Shown piece after piece: positions 52,551 to 61,852 of a stretch of DNA of 64,000 nt. The translations under genes were made by a program, and so were the position numbers. The number at the start of each line of letters is the position of its first letter. Within the stretch, counting starts at the first letter, position 1. The stretch is taken from assembly GCA_016185065.1 (NCBI GenBank), contig JACPOL010000010.1, forward strand, positions 1-64,000. Direction: 5' to 3'. The notes beneath the pieces were generated by a model that did not search any database, had not been told where the DNA came from, and was given only the letters and a program-made list of their open reading frames with translations. This DNA comes from Chlamydiales bacterium. GTDB taxonomy: Bacteria > Chlamydiota > Chlamydiia > Chlamydiales > Rhabdochlamydiaceae.

Positions 52551-53848
52551 GAGTCTATCCGCGAGTTGTAAGTTTTTAATTTCTGCACAAGTTCACTTAG
52601 CTTGATCGTGCTGTTTTCTCTGGAGGCCATATCTTTGATGCTCGCTACCTGAGAGGCGAGCTCGCTCTCTCCGATAACGAGAGCATATCTCGCATGCGCT
52701 CCATTTGCAAGCTGAAGCCCGTGTTGAAGTTTTTTTCCAGAGAGATCCATCTCTGCAGGAACTCCCTCGTGCCTCAGCTTAAGAAGCAGTTCAAAACAGT
52801 AGTCATAAGCTGCGCTTCCAAGACCAATTAAAAAGACTAGAGGGTGAGGCGGTGGGGGGAAGAAGGCTCCCTGCTTTTGCATAGTTTGTAAGATGCGCTC
52901 GAACCCTGTTGCAAAACCTACTGAGGGAAGTTTCGGCCCGCCAAGATCAGCGACAAGGCCGTCATATCTGCCGCCTGCGCCGATCGTATTTTGCGCTCCG
53001 AGATCCGAAGAGATCACTTCAAAAACAGTCTTGTTGTAGTAGTCCAGCCCGCGGACAAGCTTAGGATTGACTTGATAGGAGATGCCCTGTTTTTTAAGGA
53101 GAGTCTTTACCTGTTCAAAGTGGTTTAAGCACTCCTCATTTAGCGTCTCAAGAATAGAGGGAACTCCCTCCAAAATCTGCTGGTCTTTTACATCTTTTGA
53201 GTCGAGGATACGGAGAATGTTTTTTGAAAAGCGCACTTGGCTATCAGCTGAGAGCTCTGCAAAGCGCGGCTGCAGATACTCGGTCAGTTTTTGTCGATAG
53301 AGTTCTCTAGAAGATCCGTCGCCAACGCTGTTGAGCAGCACAACTAGGTTTTTCAGTCCCAGCTCGCGATAGATTTCGCAGAGGAAGTCGATCATTTCAA
53401 CATCTTGTTCAGGCTTAGAGACGCCGATCGCTTCCGCTCCAAACTGGTAGTGCTGACGGTAGCGACCAGCTTGAGGACGCTCGTAGCGGAACATTGGGCC
53501 AATGTAGAAGAATTTATGAAGAGAAGGAAGTTGGGAAAGGCGATTTTCTACAAAAGCGCGTAGAACAGCGGCGGTTCCCTCTGGTCGCAGGGTCATCGAT
53601 CGATCGCCCTTATCTAGAAAGGTGTACATCTCTTTCGAGACGATATCGGAAGACTCTCCGACGCCGCGGACAAAGAGCTCCGTGCGCTCAAACATTGGCG
53701 TGCGAATCTCTTTGAAGCCATAAGCGTGTGCAATGCGCCTCATCTTTTCTTCGACATACTGCCAGCGATCGGACGTCCGCCATACGGCCTCAGGATCGGT
53801 CTCTTCTGGAAGGATATCAAAAAGGCCTTTCGGGATCGTGTATTCCAT
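52547..53848 (-). CDS. hisS: Histidyl-tRNA synthetase
   Basis: The class II enzyme charges tRNA-His. The 433-residue protein has motif 1 in FKEIRTPMFERTELFVRGVG, motif 2 (FYIGPMFRYERPQAGRYRQH), the histidine motifs LVRGLDYYNKTVFEV and SVGFATGFERIL, and a C-terminal anticodon domain. The order hisS-mip (with aspS missing in between) parallels Chlamydia. Its start codon is about 42 bp from the complex family B repeat upstream. Confidence 0.97.
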   Translation of the reverse strand: MEYTIPKGLFDILPEETDPEAVWRTSDRWQYVEEKMRRIAHAYGFKEIRTPMFERTELFVRGVGESSDIVSKEMYTFLDKGDRSMTLRPEGTAAVLRAFVENRLSQLPSLHKFFYIGPMFRYERPQAGRYRQHYQFGAEAIGVSKPEQDVEMIDFLCEIYRELGLKNLVVLLNSVGDGSSRELYRQKLTEYLQPRFAELSADSQVRFSKNILRILDSKDVKDQQILEGVPSILETLNEECLNHFEQVKTLLKKQGISYQVNPKLVRGLDYYNKTVFEVISSDLGAQNTIGAGGRYDGLVADLGGPKLPSVGFATGFERILQTMQKQGAFFPPPPHPLVFLIGLGSAAYDYCFELLLKLRHEGVPAEMDLSGKKLQHGLQLANGAHARYALVIGESELASQVASIKDMASRENSTIKLSELVQKLKTYNSRIDS

Positions 53849-53890
53849 AGAGAAAAAATATATACACCCCCCCTTTAATAGTAAAGGCTA

Positions 53891-54159
53891 GGCGCGCGGA
53901 GAAGAAGCCCGCCCGGGAAAACGGAAGAGCGCTCGGAGAAAAGAGCCCGCCAGGGAAAACAGAAGAGCGCTCGGAGAAGAAATGGACGAAAACGGACAAA
54001 GAATGGACAGGAAATGGACGAAAATGGACACGCGCTGAAGAAAGAATTCTTTTCCTCTTTCTTGCCCGCCTGTCCGTTCCTCGTCCATTCTTTGTCCGTT
54101 AAAGTCCATTTTCCCGGGCGGGCCTCTCCGAGCGCGTCTTTTTCCCGGGCGGGCTTCTT
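53891..54159. repeat. Family B palindromic repeat, copy 5, rearranged
   Basis: This copy is longer (about 269 bp). The left terminus is present three times in tandem (each has GCGCGGAGAA or GCGCTCGGAGAA, two followed by GAGCCCGCC or AAGCCCGCCCGGG), and the centre is inverted relative to copies 1-4: GGACACGCGCTGAAG now lies left of the GAATTC core and CTTGCCCGCCTGTCC right. The right arm ends with a second CCCGGGCGGGCTTCTTC unit touching the stop codon of the gene at 54160. The 311-bp gap holds nothing else. Confidence 0.88.
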
Positions 54160-54801
54160 CTAGGCCGAAGGCCCTTGCTCGAAGTGGAAGAGGGTGTCGG
54201 CGAGGAGAGAGAGCCAGATCGTGAGGATGCTGCGGGAGCCTCTGCGGAGATGCTCTTTGTAAAGCAAGGAGAGAATGTCCATGAAGGGAAAAGGGAGCCA
54301 CTCTTGTCCGACGTGCTCCTTTAGATAGTAGCCGAGGCGGTGATCTGCGCCTGGAGGAAAGGAGCCGATTGCGTCGAGAGTCGTTTTTAGATCGGGCCCA
54401 ATGCGCGGAGTTTCAGCTTCGAAAAGTTGAATTTTCCGCAGGTCTTCATGGAGCTCAATCCAGAGATCGGAGAGTTTGCGCGTAAAAGTTATCGTCCGGC
54501 TAAGATCTTCATGGGAGAGTTTTTCTAAAAGTTTTTTGAATCCCAGCAGATGCTCTTTAACTTGGTTTAGATCGACAGCTCCAAAACCTCTCTCTTTTGC
54601 AAGCAGTTGGGTTAAAAAATTTTTGCAGCAAATTGCCAAGGATGCTAATAAAAGGGGCCGGGCAGAAAATTCTTTTTTTTGTAGGTTTTGGGCCTCTTCT
54701 TTGAATTTTTTGTTCTTTTCGACGCCTTCAACAGGGGGTAAAGACCAATCTTTATTTTTATCATCTCCGAATCTTCCAATTGGTTTCGGGAAGTTTGTCA
54801 T
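54160..54801 (-). CDS. Hypothetical protein, helical
   Basis: The 213-residue protein has no signal peptide or clear membrane segment; it is probably soluble and mostly helical (QVKEHLLGFKKLLEKLSHED, RTITFTRKLSDLWIELHEDL). The N-terminus (TNFPKPIGRFGDDKNKDW) is polar, and the C-terminal part has FPPGADHRLGYYLKEHVG. I recognise no family. The last codons (QGPSA) lie against the family B repeat, so the C-terminus may have been altered by it. It is divergent from uhpC and upstream of hisS on the same strand. Confidence 0.7.
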   Translation of the reverse strand: MTNFPKPIGRFGDDKNKDWSLPPVEGVEKNKKFKEEAQNLQKKEFSARPLLLASLAICCKNFLTQLLAKERGFGAVDLNQVKEHLLGFKKLLEKLSHEDLSRTITFTRKLSDLWIELHEDLRKIQLFEAETPRIGPDLKTTLDAIGSFPPGADHRLGYYLKEHVGQEWLPFPFMDILSLLYKEHLRRGSRSILTIWLSLLADTLFHFEQGPSA

Positions 54802-54878
54802 AATAATGGGAATTATTTTCGCGTTGTTTTATAATCCTTTATTATCAGTTGAAGAAAAAACTTTAAAGGAAAAAATGG

Positions 54879-54907
54879 TTGACATCGTGCCCATTTCTTT
54901 TTAAGTT
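54879..54907 (+). promoter_or_regulatory. Promoter for uhpC
   Basis: A perfect -35 TTGACA (54879-54884) and TAAGTT (54902-54907) are 17 bp apart, 60 bp before the GTG start. A TATAAT further upstream (about 54830) could be a second -10. The region is divergent with the gene at 54160. Confidence 0.55.
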
Positions 54908-54966
54908 TTCGGCGTTTTTTGGAATTCGTCACTCTTTATCCAAAAAGGAAAAAAGGAGTCGCTTGC

Positions 54967-56355
54967 GTGAGTTTTTTAGATCTGTTTAGGCCAGCTCCCT
55001 ATAAAGAGGAGATCGCTGACGAAGAGGTCGTTAAGAAGAGCTATAAGTACTGGCGGATGCGCATCTTTTACGGGATGTACGTCGGGTACATCTTCTACTA
55101 CTTCACCCGCAAGAGCTTCACCTTTGCGATGCCGGCCCTTATCCAAGATTTGGGGTTTGATAAGGCGCAGCTGGGGATTCTGGCCAGCATACTTTCAATC
55201 ACTTACGGAATCAGCAAGTTCCTCAGCGGTATTCTAGCGGACAAGTCCAACCCGCGCTACTTCATGGCTACCGGTCTCATTTTAACCGGATTTCTAAATA
55301 TTTTTTTCGGCCTCTCCTCCTCCCTCTTCTTCTTTGCTCTATTCTGGGGATTAAATGGCTGGTTCCAGGGATGGGGATGGCCTCCATGCGCGCGGCTTCT
55401 TACGCACTGGTACTCTCAAAAAGAGAGAGGCAGCTGGTGGGGCGTCTGGAACTCTTCTCATAGCGTAGGAGGGGCTCTGATCCCGCTTCTAGCAGCTGGC
55501 TGCGCAGAGTATTATGGATGGCGTTATGCGATGTACGTGCCTGGAGTTCTCTGTATCGCAGTGGGTTTATTTGTAATCAACCGTCTGCGAGATACCCCTC
55601 AGTCCCTCGGCCTTCCTCCGATTGAAAAATTTAGAGACGACTATCCGAGTGCAAAGCACGAGCAGGAGAAGGAGCTTCCTCTCAAAGAGATCCTCTTTAA
55701 ATATGTTTTATCAAATAAGTACATCTGGCTTCTTGCTGCCTCCTACTTTTTTGTCTACATCATCCGCACAGGTATCAACGACTGGACAGTTCTCTATCTT
55801 GTTGAGACGAAGGGCTACTCTCTTCTCACTGCCGGAGCATGCGTCTTCTGGTTTGAGATTGGTGGAATTTTCGGAAGTCTTGTGGCTGGCTTTGCTTCAG
55901 ACAGGATCTTTAAAGGTAAGCGCGGACCTATCAACGTCCTTTTCAGCTTTCTCGTCATATTTGCAGTGGCGGCTCTCTGGTTTTCACCGCCCGGCATGCT
56001 CGTCTTAGATTTTCTCATCATGTTTGGAATCGGCTTCTTAATCTTCGGTCCGCAGATGCTCATCGGCATGGCAGCGGCTGAACTTTCTCACAAAAAAGCT
56101 GCCGGCTCAGCCACGGGATTTGTGGGCTGGATCGCCTATCTGGGAGCAGCCACGGCGGGCTACCCACTGGGGAAGATGACGCAAGAGTTTGGCTGGCTAG
56201 GATTTTTTATCGTCCTTGCAGCCTGCGGTGCGATCTCTGTCGCTCTGCTTCTGCCTCTCTGGTCTGTTAAAACCCACCCAAACTTTAGTTCGGATGAGGA
56301 TGGGAAGGATAAAAAATCTTCACCAGCTATTGAAAACGCGCCCGAAGAAGGTTAG
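54967..56355 (+). CDS. uhpC: UhpC-like sugar-phosphate:phosphate antiporter
   Basis: The 462-residue MFS protein belongs to the organophosphate:phosphate antiporter family (UhpT/GlpT/UhpC). It has twelve hydrophobic segments and the family blocks YYFTRKSFTFAMPALIQDLG, GISKFLSGILADKSNPRYFM, GLNGWFQGWGWPPCARLLTH and WGVWNSSHSVGGALIPLLA. The chlamydial protein imports glucose-6-phosphate from the host. The frame opens at 54919, but I chose the GTG at 54967, with AAGGAG 8 bp upstream, because it gives VSFLDLFRPAPYKEEI, the start expected for the family. It precedes dnaE as in C. trachomatis. Confidence 0.93.
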   Translation: MSFLDLFRPAPYKEEIADEEVVKKSYKYWRMRIFYGMYVGYIFYYFTRKSFTFAMPALIQDLGFDKAQLGILASILSITYGISKFLSGILADKSNPRYFMATGLILTGFLNIFFGLSSSLFFFALFWGLNGWFQGWGWPPCARLLTHWYSQKERGSWWGVWNSSHSVGGALIPLLAAGCAEYYGWRYAMYVPGVLCIAVGLFVINRLRDTPQSLGLPPIEKFRDDYPSAKHEQEKELPLKEILFKYVLSNKYIWLLAASYFFVYIIRTGINDWTVLYLVETKGYSLLTAGACVFWFEIGGIFGSLVAGFASDRIFKGKRGPINVLFSFLVIFAVAALWFSPPGMLVLDFLIMFGIGFLIFGPQMLIGMAAAELSHKKAAGSATGFVGWIAYLGAATAGYPLGKMTQEFGWLGFFIVLAACGAISVALLLPLWSVKTHPNFSSDEDGKDKKSSPAIENAPEEG

Positions 56356-56388
56356 ACTCCATTCCTTTGAACTGACAAAGGAAGAGCA

Positions 56389-59300
56389 ATGTCTTGGGCC
56401 GCCCTGCACGTCCACTCTCAATATTCGATTTTAGATTCGACAATCTCCCTCACAAAACTCGCTGCTAAAGCTAAGGCGAGTGGGATGAGTGCAGTTGCGC
56501 TCACCGATTCTGGCAACCTCTACGGAGCTGTCGAATTTTTTAAGGCGTGTAAAGAAGCGGGTATCAAGCCTCTGCTCGGATGTGAACTCTCCCTAGCTCC
56601 TACCTCTCGCTTTGAAAAGAAGCGCGTAGGAAAGCAGCCTACGAGCTACCCACTTATCTTACTTGTCAAAAATAAAAAGGGGTATGAGAACCTCTGCAAA
56701 CTCTCTTCGCTTGCCCACTTAGAGGGCTTCTACTACGTTCCCCGGATCGACAAGGAGCTGCTTGCCAAGCATCACGAGGGGTTGATCTGCCTCTCCGGCC
56801 CTCTCCACAGCAGACTTGCTCAGTGTGTTATTCAGGAGAATGAAGAGGAGCTCATTTCTGAACTCAAATGGTACCAAGAGCTATTTGGCGAGGACTTCTT
56901 TCTAGAGGTTCAGCGCCATCCGATGAGCGAAGCGGAGATCAGCGCCGACGAGATGCGTAAAGAGGCGTGGGCCTATCAGAATTATGAAGAGTGGATAGCT
57001 CAAGAAGAGAAGGTCATTCGGCGCTACAGGGAGCTGGGACGAGAGCACGGCATTCGCTGCGTTGCCACGTGCGATGTCAGATATTTGGAGAGAGAGGACT
57101 GGAGAGCTCATGAGGTCCTGATGAATATCCAGTCGGGCGAGCCGTGCGAGATCTGGGAGAGAGACTCTCAGGGCAATCCAAAAAACCGCATTCTCAATCC
57201 GAAAAGACAGACCTTCGCTTCCCACGCCCACAACTTCAAATCTCCAGAGGAGATGCGCACCCTCTTTTCCGATTTTCCCGAAGCAGTTGATACAGCGCAG
57301 ATCATTGTCGACAGATGCCAGTTTGAGATGGATTTCAAGACAAAATACTACCCTGTCTTCGTGCCACCTCAAATGGAAGGGACAACTTTTACTAAAGAGG
57401 AGCGTGAGAAAGCCGCTGAGATTTTCTTAAGACAGCTCTGCGAGGAGGGGGTCAAAAAGAGGTATACTCCAGAAAGGCTGCTCAAGGTGAAGGAGAAGTA
57501 TCCGACGAGAGATCCTCTTGAGATTGTGAGAGAGCGTCTGGCGTATGAGCTAGAGATCATCATTTCAAAAGGAATGGGCGACTACCTGCTCATCGTTTGG
57601 GACTTCATCGCGTGGGCAAAGCGCCAAGGAATTCCGATGGGACCTGGGCGGGGTTCTGGTGCCGGATCAATCGTCCTCTACTTGATCGAAATTACAGACA
57701 TCGAACCTCTCCGTTTCAGCCTCTTCTTTGAGCGCTTCATCAACCCTGAACGACTCTCCTATCCCGATATCGACGTCGACATCTGCATGGACAGACGGGG
57801 CGAGGTGATCGACTACACCATTCGCAAGTATGGAAAAGATAAGGTCGCTCAGATCATGACCTTTGGCACGATGAAGGCCAAGATGGCGATCAAAGACGTC
57901 GGACGAGTTTTAAGCATCCCGCTTGCCAAGGTCAATGCGATTGCGAAGCTCGTGCCAGAAGATCCCAACATGACGCTGGAGAAAGCCTTCGAGCTCGATC
58001 CCCTACTTAGGCAGCAGTATGAGACAGATGAGGAGGTGCGCCGCTGCATCGACCTCGCGAAGATTTTAGAAGGATCGGTGCGCAATACGGGCATCCACGC
58101 CGCAGGGCTTATCATCTCTGCGGATCCGATCATGGAGCGCATCCCAGTCTGCGTCGCCAAAGATACCGACATCGTCGTGACCCAGTTTTCCATGAAGCCA
58201 GTAGAAACTGTCGGCATGCTTAAAATCGACTTTTTAGGATTAAAGACCCTGACATCGATCCAGATAGCTGTGGATTCGATTAAAGCGAACCATGGAATTT
58301 CAATCGACTGGGTCGATCTGCCGCTTGAAGATAAGAAGACCTTTGCTCTGCTCAACCAGGGTAAAACACTTGGGATCTTCCAGGTAGAGTCGGCTGGCAT
58401 GCAAGACCTTGCAAAACAGCTGCATATCGACTGCTTTGAAGAGATTATTGCTGTCGGCGCTCTCTACCGTCCAGGTCCGATGGAGATGATCCCCTCTTTC
58501 GTGCAGCGCAAGCACGGAAAGGAGCAGATTGAGATCGATCACCCCCTCATGAAAGGGATCCTATCAGAAACTTATGGGATCATGGTCTATCAAGAGCAGG
58601 TGATGCAGATCGCCAGCCTTCTGGCCGGATACACACTCGGAGAGGGTGATGTTCTTAGAAGGGCGATGGGTAAAAAGGATAGAGAGGAGATGATGCGCCA
58701 GCGAGAGAAGTTCCGCTTGGGAGCTCTCAAGAATGGTATCGATGAGCAGACCTCTATGCGCATCTTCGATAAGGTCGAAAAGTTCGCCTCATACGGCTTT
58801 AACAAGTCGCACGCGGCAGCCTACGGCTTCTTAACCTACGTGACCAGCTACCTAAAGGCTAACTATCCGCGCGAGTGGATGGCGGCTCTTATGACTTCTG
58901 ATCGCGATGATCTCACCAAAGTTGCGAAGGTTATAGGAGAGTGTCAGACGATGGGAATTGCGATACTCCCTCCGGATGTAAATATATCTGGAAAAGAGTT
59001 TGTCGCTACTGAAGAGGGGATTCGCTTTGCAATAACAGCTATTAAGGGAATAGGAGAAGGGGTTGTAGAGTCGATCGTGGAAGAGAGGAAGCAGAGAGGC
59101 AGTTTCAAATCTCTCGCTGACTTTTTTAAGCGCGTCGACACAAAAAAGGTGGGAAAAAAAGCCGTTGAACATCTCATCGAAGCCGGCTGTTTTGATTTCA
59201 CAGGATGGTCTAGACAGTCGCTTATTGCAGCAGTAGATCCTCTTTTTGCTACTTCATCACGCGACCAGAAAGAGGCTGAGCGGGGAGTGATTAGTCTCTT

Positions 59301-60102
59301 TTCTCTAGTGGAGGAGGAGTCTGTCGATCTTCCGCCTGAGATTGAGGAGAGAGAGGATAAGCAGAAAATTCTTAGAAGAGAGAAAGAGCTCCTTGGATTC
59401 TACCTCACTGGGCATCCAATGGATGAGTTTAAGCCGCTTCTCCAGAGGCTCTCCTGTGTCCCGTTAAGTCGCTTTAATACTCTGGATAAGGGCGCTGTGG
59501 TTCGCTCCGCCTTTATTTTGGAGACGGTGAATGTCAAATTGGGACAGAAGAACCAGAGAAAATTTGCCATTTTGACCATCTCCGATGGGGTTGAGCGGCT
59601 TGAACTGCCCATCTGGTCCGATCTGTATGAGCAGCAGCAGGCGCTACTGGTCGAAAACCAGCTGATCTATGCCGTTCTAGTCGTTGACCGAGAGGACCAT
59701 GAGACGATAAAGCTCCAGTGTCGCTGGATGGGTGATCTTACCCAAGCAAGTGAAGAGATGATATACGCTTGCGATCAGGCCTATGATCGCGCCAAAATGC
59801 AGGTAAAAATGACAGAGTTTCGCCAACGAGCTCCCGAGAAGACGCAACAAGCTGCAAAGAAAGAGGCGCCGAAGCCCCTGAAATTGACACTGAATGCCGA
59901 CGCCGCACGACTCACTCACATTATCGAGCTAAAAAAACTCTTTAGAGCCCACTCGGGTTCAACCCCAGTTAAAATAGAATTTATAAGTGCAGACCGATCT
60001 GTGGGAAGGATAGAGATAGAGGCTGCCTGGGGGATCGAGCACGGTAAAACCTTGAACGAAGAGCTTAGAAAGATCAGTTGTGTCGTTGACATCTTTTCTT
60101 AA
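56389..60102 (+). CDS. dnaE: DNA polymerase III alpha subunit
   Basis: DnaE is the replicative polymerase. The 1237-residue protein has the N-terminal PHP domain (LHVHSQYSILDSTISL), the polymerase core with PGRGSGAGSIVLYLIEITDI and the catalytic PDIDVDICMDRRGEVIDY, LIEAGCFDF and the helix-hairpin-helix region, and an OB-fold (about 1000-1080, ILTISDGVERLELPIW). The C-terminal 100 residues are a less conserved tail (LKLTLNADAARLTHIIELKK). Complete DnaE1 type, longer than E. coli DnaE. Located 33 bp after uhpC and 20 bp before the TPR gene. Confidence 0.98.
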   Translation: MSWAALHVHSQYSILDSTISLTKLAAKAKASGMSAVALTDSGNLYGAVEFFKACKEAGIKPLLGCELSLAPTSRFEKKRVGKQPTSYPLILLVKNKKGYENLCKLSSLAHLEGFYYVPRIDKELLAKHHEGLICLSGPLHSRLAQCVIQENEEELISELKWYQELFGEDFFLEVQRHPMSEAEISADEMRKEAWAYQNYEEWIAQEEKVIRRYRELGREHGIRCVATCDVRYLEREDWRAHEVLMNIQSGEPCEIWERDSQGNPKNRILNPKRQTFASHAHNFKSPEEMRTLFSDFPEAVDTAQIIVDRCQFEMDFKTKYYPVFVPPQMEGTTFTKEEREKAAEIFLRQLCEEGVKKRYTPERLLKVKEKYPTRDPLEIVRERLAYELEIIISKGMGDYLLIVWDFIAWAKRQGIPMGPGRGSGAGSIVLYLIEITDIEPLRFSLFFERFINPERLSYPDIDVDICMDRRGEVIDYTIRKYGKDKVAQIMTFGTMKAKMAIKDVGRVLSIPLAKVNAIAKLVPEDPNMTLEKAFELDPLLRQQYETDEEVRRCIDLAKILEGSVRNTGIHAAGLIISADPIMERIPVCVAKDTDIVVTQFSMKPVETVGMLKIDFLGLKTLTSIQIAVDSIKANHGISIDWVDLPLEDKKTFALLNQGKTLGIFQVESAGMQDLAKQLHIDCFEEIIAVGALYRPGPMEMIPSFVQRKHGKEQIEIDHPLMKGILSETYGIMVYQEQVMQIASLLAGYTLGEGDVLRRAMGKKDREEMMRQREKFRLGALKNGIDEQTSMRIFDKVEKFASYGFNKSHAAAYGFLTYVTSYLKANYPREWMAALMTSDRDDLTKVAKVIGECQTMGIAILPPDVNISGKEFVATEEGIRFAITAIKGIGEGVVESIVEERKQRGSFKSLADFFKRVDTKKVGKKAVEHLIEAGCFDFTGWSRQSLIAAVDPLFATSSRDQKEAERGVISLFSLVEEESVDLPPEIEEREDKQKILRREKELLGFYLTGHPMDEFKPLLQRLSCVPLSRFNTLDKGAVVRSAFILETVNVKLGQKNQRKFAILTISDGVERLELPIWSDLYEQQQALLVENQLIYAVLVVDREDHETIKLQCRWMGDLTQASEEMIYACDQAYDRAKMQVKMTEFRQRAPEKTQQAAKKEAPKPLKLTLNADAARLTHIIELKKLFRAHSGSTPVKIEFISADRSVGRIEIEAAWGIEHGKTLNEELRKISCVVDIFS

Positions 60103-60122
60103 GTTATTAACAATACAAGCTC

Positions 60123-61100
60123 ATGCGATTAACTACACTTCTCCTCATTCTTTTTCTGTTTCAGCCTTTTGCAGGCCACACCACCTATCTCTTAAAAGAG
60201 GGGAGGCTGGTTCCTGAAGAGGAAGCTGCAACCATGTCGGTTCAAGAGCACTACAGCGCTGCGATGACCGCTTACCAGAAGAAGAAGTGGGATGAGCTAG
60301 TTAAGCAAGCCATCATCGTTACTAAAAATTTTCCAGATAGTCCCTTTGCACAAGAAGCGCTCTTCTACCTTGGAGTGGGCTACTTCAATCAGAAAGAGTA
60401 TGAGCTAGCAAATGAGGAGTTCTCCACCTATTTGAAGAAGCAGACCACCCCCAAGCACTTCGAAGAGGCGATCGAGTATAAGTTTGCCATTGCAGAGATG
60501 TTCCAGAAGGGTGCAAGAAAGCATCTTATGGGATGGAAGAGCATGCCCAAGTGGGTGCCTGCGCGTGAAGAGGCTCTTGCAATCTACGATGAGGTCATCA
60601 CCGCCCTCCCCCATCACGACCTCGGCGCTAAAGCGCTTTATGGCAAAGCTAAGCTTCTGCTTAAGGATGAAGATTACAAAGTCTGTATTGAAACCTACCA
60701 GACTCTCATCCGCCGCTTTCCCAAAAATGCACTTGCAGCTCAGAGCTACCTAGGGATTGGCGAAGTCTATCTAACCCAATGTGAAAATCAATATCCCGAT
60801 CCAGATTTTTTAGACCTGGCAGAGATCAACCTTCGCAAATTTAAACTCGACTTCCCTCAAAACGAGCAGGTTGAGCAAGCGGAAGAGATGCTCGCTAAGA
60901 TGCAAGAGATCTATGCCAAAAACCTCTTCGAAACAGCTCAGTTTTTTGAGCGCACGAAAAAAATAGACGCTTCGATCATTTATTATAAAAAAATTGTAGC
61001 GAGCTATCCCAGCACGAGATGCGCAGAGCTCTCTCAGCAGCGTCTGCATAAATTACAGCCTAAGCCTCCGGTAGAGGCTCTTCAGGCAGAAGGCTCATGA
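60123..61100 (+). CDS. Exported TPR protein, BamD/outer-membrane-assembly-like
   Basis: The 325-residue protein has a signal peptide (RLTTLLLILFLFQPFAGHTT) and at least five TPR-like repeats, for instance AYQKKKWDELVKQAIIVTKN, FPDSPFAQEALFYLGVGYFN, ALYGKAKLLLKDEDYKVCIE and AAQSYLGIGEVYLTQ. The repeats with FP.S..A..A spacing resemble BamD/YfiO, but there is no lipobox cysteine. By position it corresponds to C. trachomatis CT547. It overlaps lptE by 4 bp, pointing to a role in outer-membrane assembly. Trafficking role inferred only. Confidence 0.83.
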   Translation: MRLTTLLLILFLFQPFAGHTTYLLKEGRLVPEEEAATMSVQEHYSAAMTAYQKKKWDELVKQAIIVTKNFPDSPFAQEALFYLGVGYFNQKEYELANEEFSTYLKKQTTPKHFEEAIEYKFAIAEMFQKGARKHLMGWKSMPKWVPAREEALAIYDEVITALPHHDLGAKALYGKAKLLLKDEDYKVCIETYQTLIRRFPKNALAAQSYLGIGEVYLTQCENQYPDPDFLDLAEINLRKFKLDFPQNEQVEQAEEMLAKMQEIYAKNLFETAQFFERTKKIDASIIYYKKIVASYPSTRCAELSQQRLHKLQPKPPVEALQAEGS

Positions 61101-61687
61101 GAGCCCCTCTCCTCTGCATCCTTCTCTTTCTAACAGCATGCGGGTATCGCTTTGAAGCAGACGAACCCGTTGCTAGCGTACGCACCATTACAGTTCCCTA
61201 TGTCAGAGGCGACGCTGAAGGAAAGCTCACTTCCGAGCTTATCCATCAGCTCACCTCTTCAGGCTATTTTGAGTGTCGGCAAGGCGGAGGGGATCTGCTT
61301 TTAAATGCAGTTATCGTCTCCAGTAATCTCGACCAGATCGGCTACCGCCACGAACGCCACGGACCTACGGGGCATCTAAGGCACCGTTTAATCGGCACTG
61401 AAAATAGGCGGGAGGTTGTTGTGGAGATCTCTCTCATCGACACCCGAACAAATACGATACTCATTGAGCCCACAAAAGTAGTTGCTCATGCAGAGTATGA
61501 CTACATCGATCCAGATTCGATCCGTGAACTTCTCTTCATCAATAATGAGGGAGTTCCCGAACGCACTATCACATTTTCTTTGGGTCAGTTAGACTCGGTT
61601 GAAGGAGGCCAGGACGATTCTGCGACTCCGCTCTATCGCCACCTCTCGCAAAAAATTGTAGACGGCCTCATTAATTTGAACATCTAA
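61097..61687 (+). CDS. lptE: LptE-like outer-membrane lipoprotein
   Basis: LptE is the lipoprotein plug of the LptD channel that places lipopolysaccharide in the outer membrane. The 196-residue protein has a lipoprotein signal (LLCILLFLTACGYRF, lipidated Cys at residue 15) and the LptE-type core: SVRTITVPYVRGDAEGKLTS, ELIHQLTSSGYFEC, LLNAVIVSSNLDQIGYR. It overlaps the TPR gene by 4 bp. The stop codon TAA directly abuts the family E element at 61688. Confidence 0.85.
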   Translation: MRAPLLCILLFLTACGYRFEADEPVASVRTITVPYVRGDAEGKLTSELIHQLTSSGYFECRQGGGDLLLNAVIVSSNLDQIGYRHERHGPTGHLRHRLIGTENRREVVVEISLIDTRTNTILIEPTKVVAHAEYDYIDPDSIRELLFINNEGVPERTITFSLGQLDSVEGGQDDSATPLYRHLSQKIVDGLINLNI

Positions 61688-61852
61688 TGAACCTATCTCA
61701 CTATTTCCAAAATGTGCTTTTTGAGTCTTTTTCCGCATCTTTTAGAGTCACTTCTTGTCCTGCTTATTTAAGTATGTCCTGCGAAGTGACTCTAAAATCT
61801 GCGAAAAAAATCCTTAAAAAAATCATCATTTTAAAATAATGGGATAGGTTCA
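61688..61852 (+). repeat. Family E palindromic element in the rsbW leader
   Basis: The 165-bp element lies exactly between the lptE stop codon and the rsbW start codon. Ends are TGAACCTATC and GATAGGTTCA (10-bp perfect inverted repeat). The core stem GAGTCACTTC/GAAGTGACTC encloses the loop CTTATTTAAGTATGTCCTGC, the same loop as in the murA copy (22851-23012), in the same orientation to the gene downstream. The arms outside differ in sequence but remain paired (TTTTTCCGCA with TGCGAAAAA). Confidence 0.88.
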
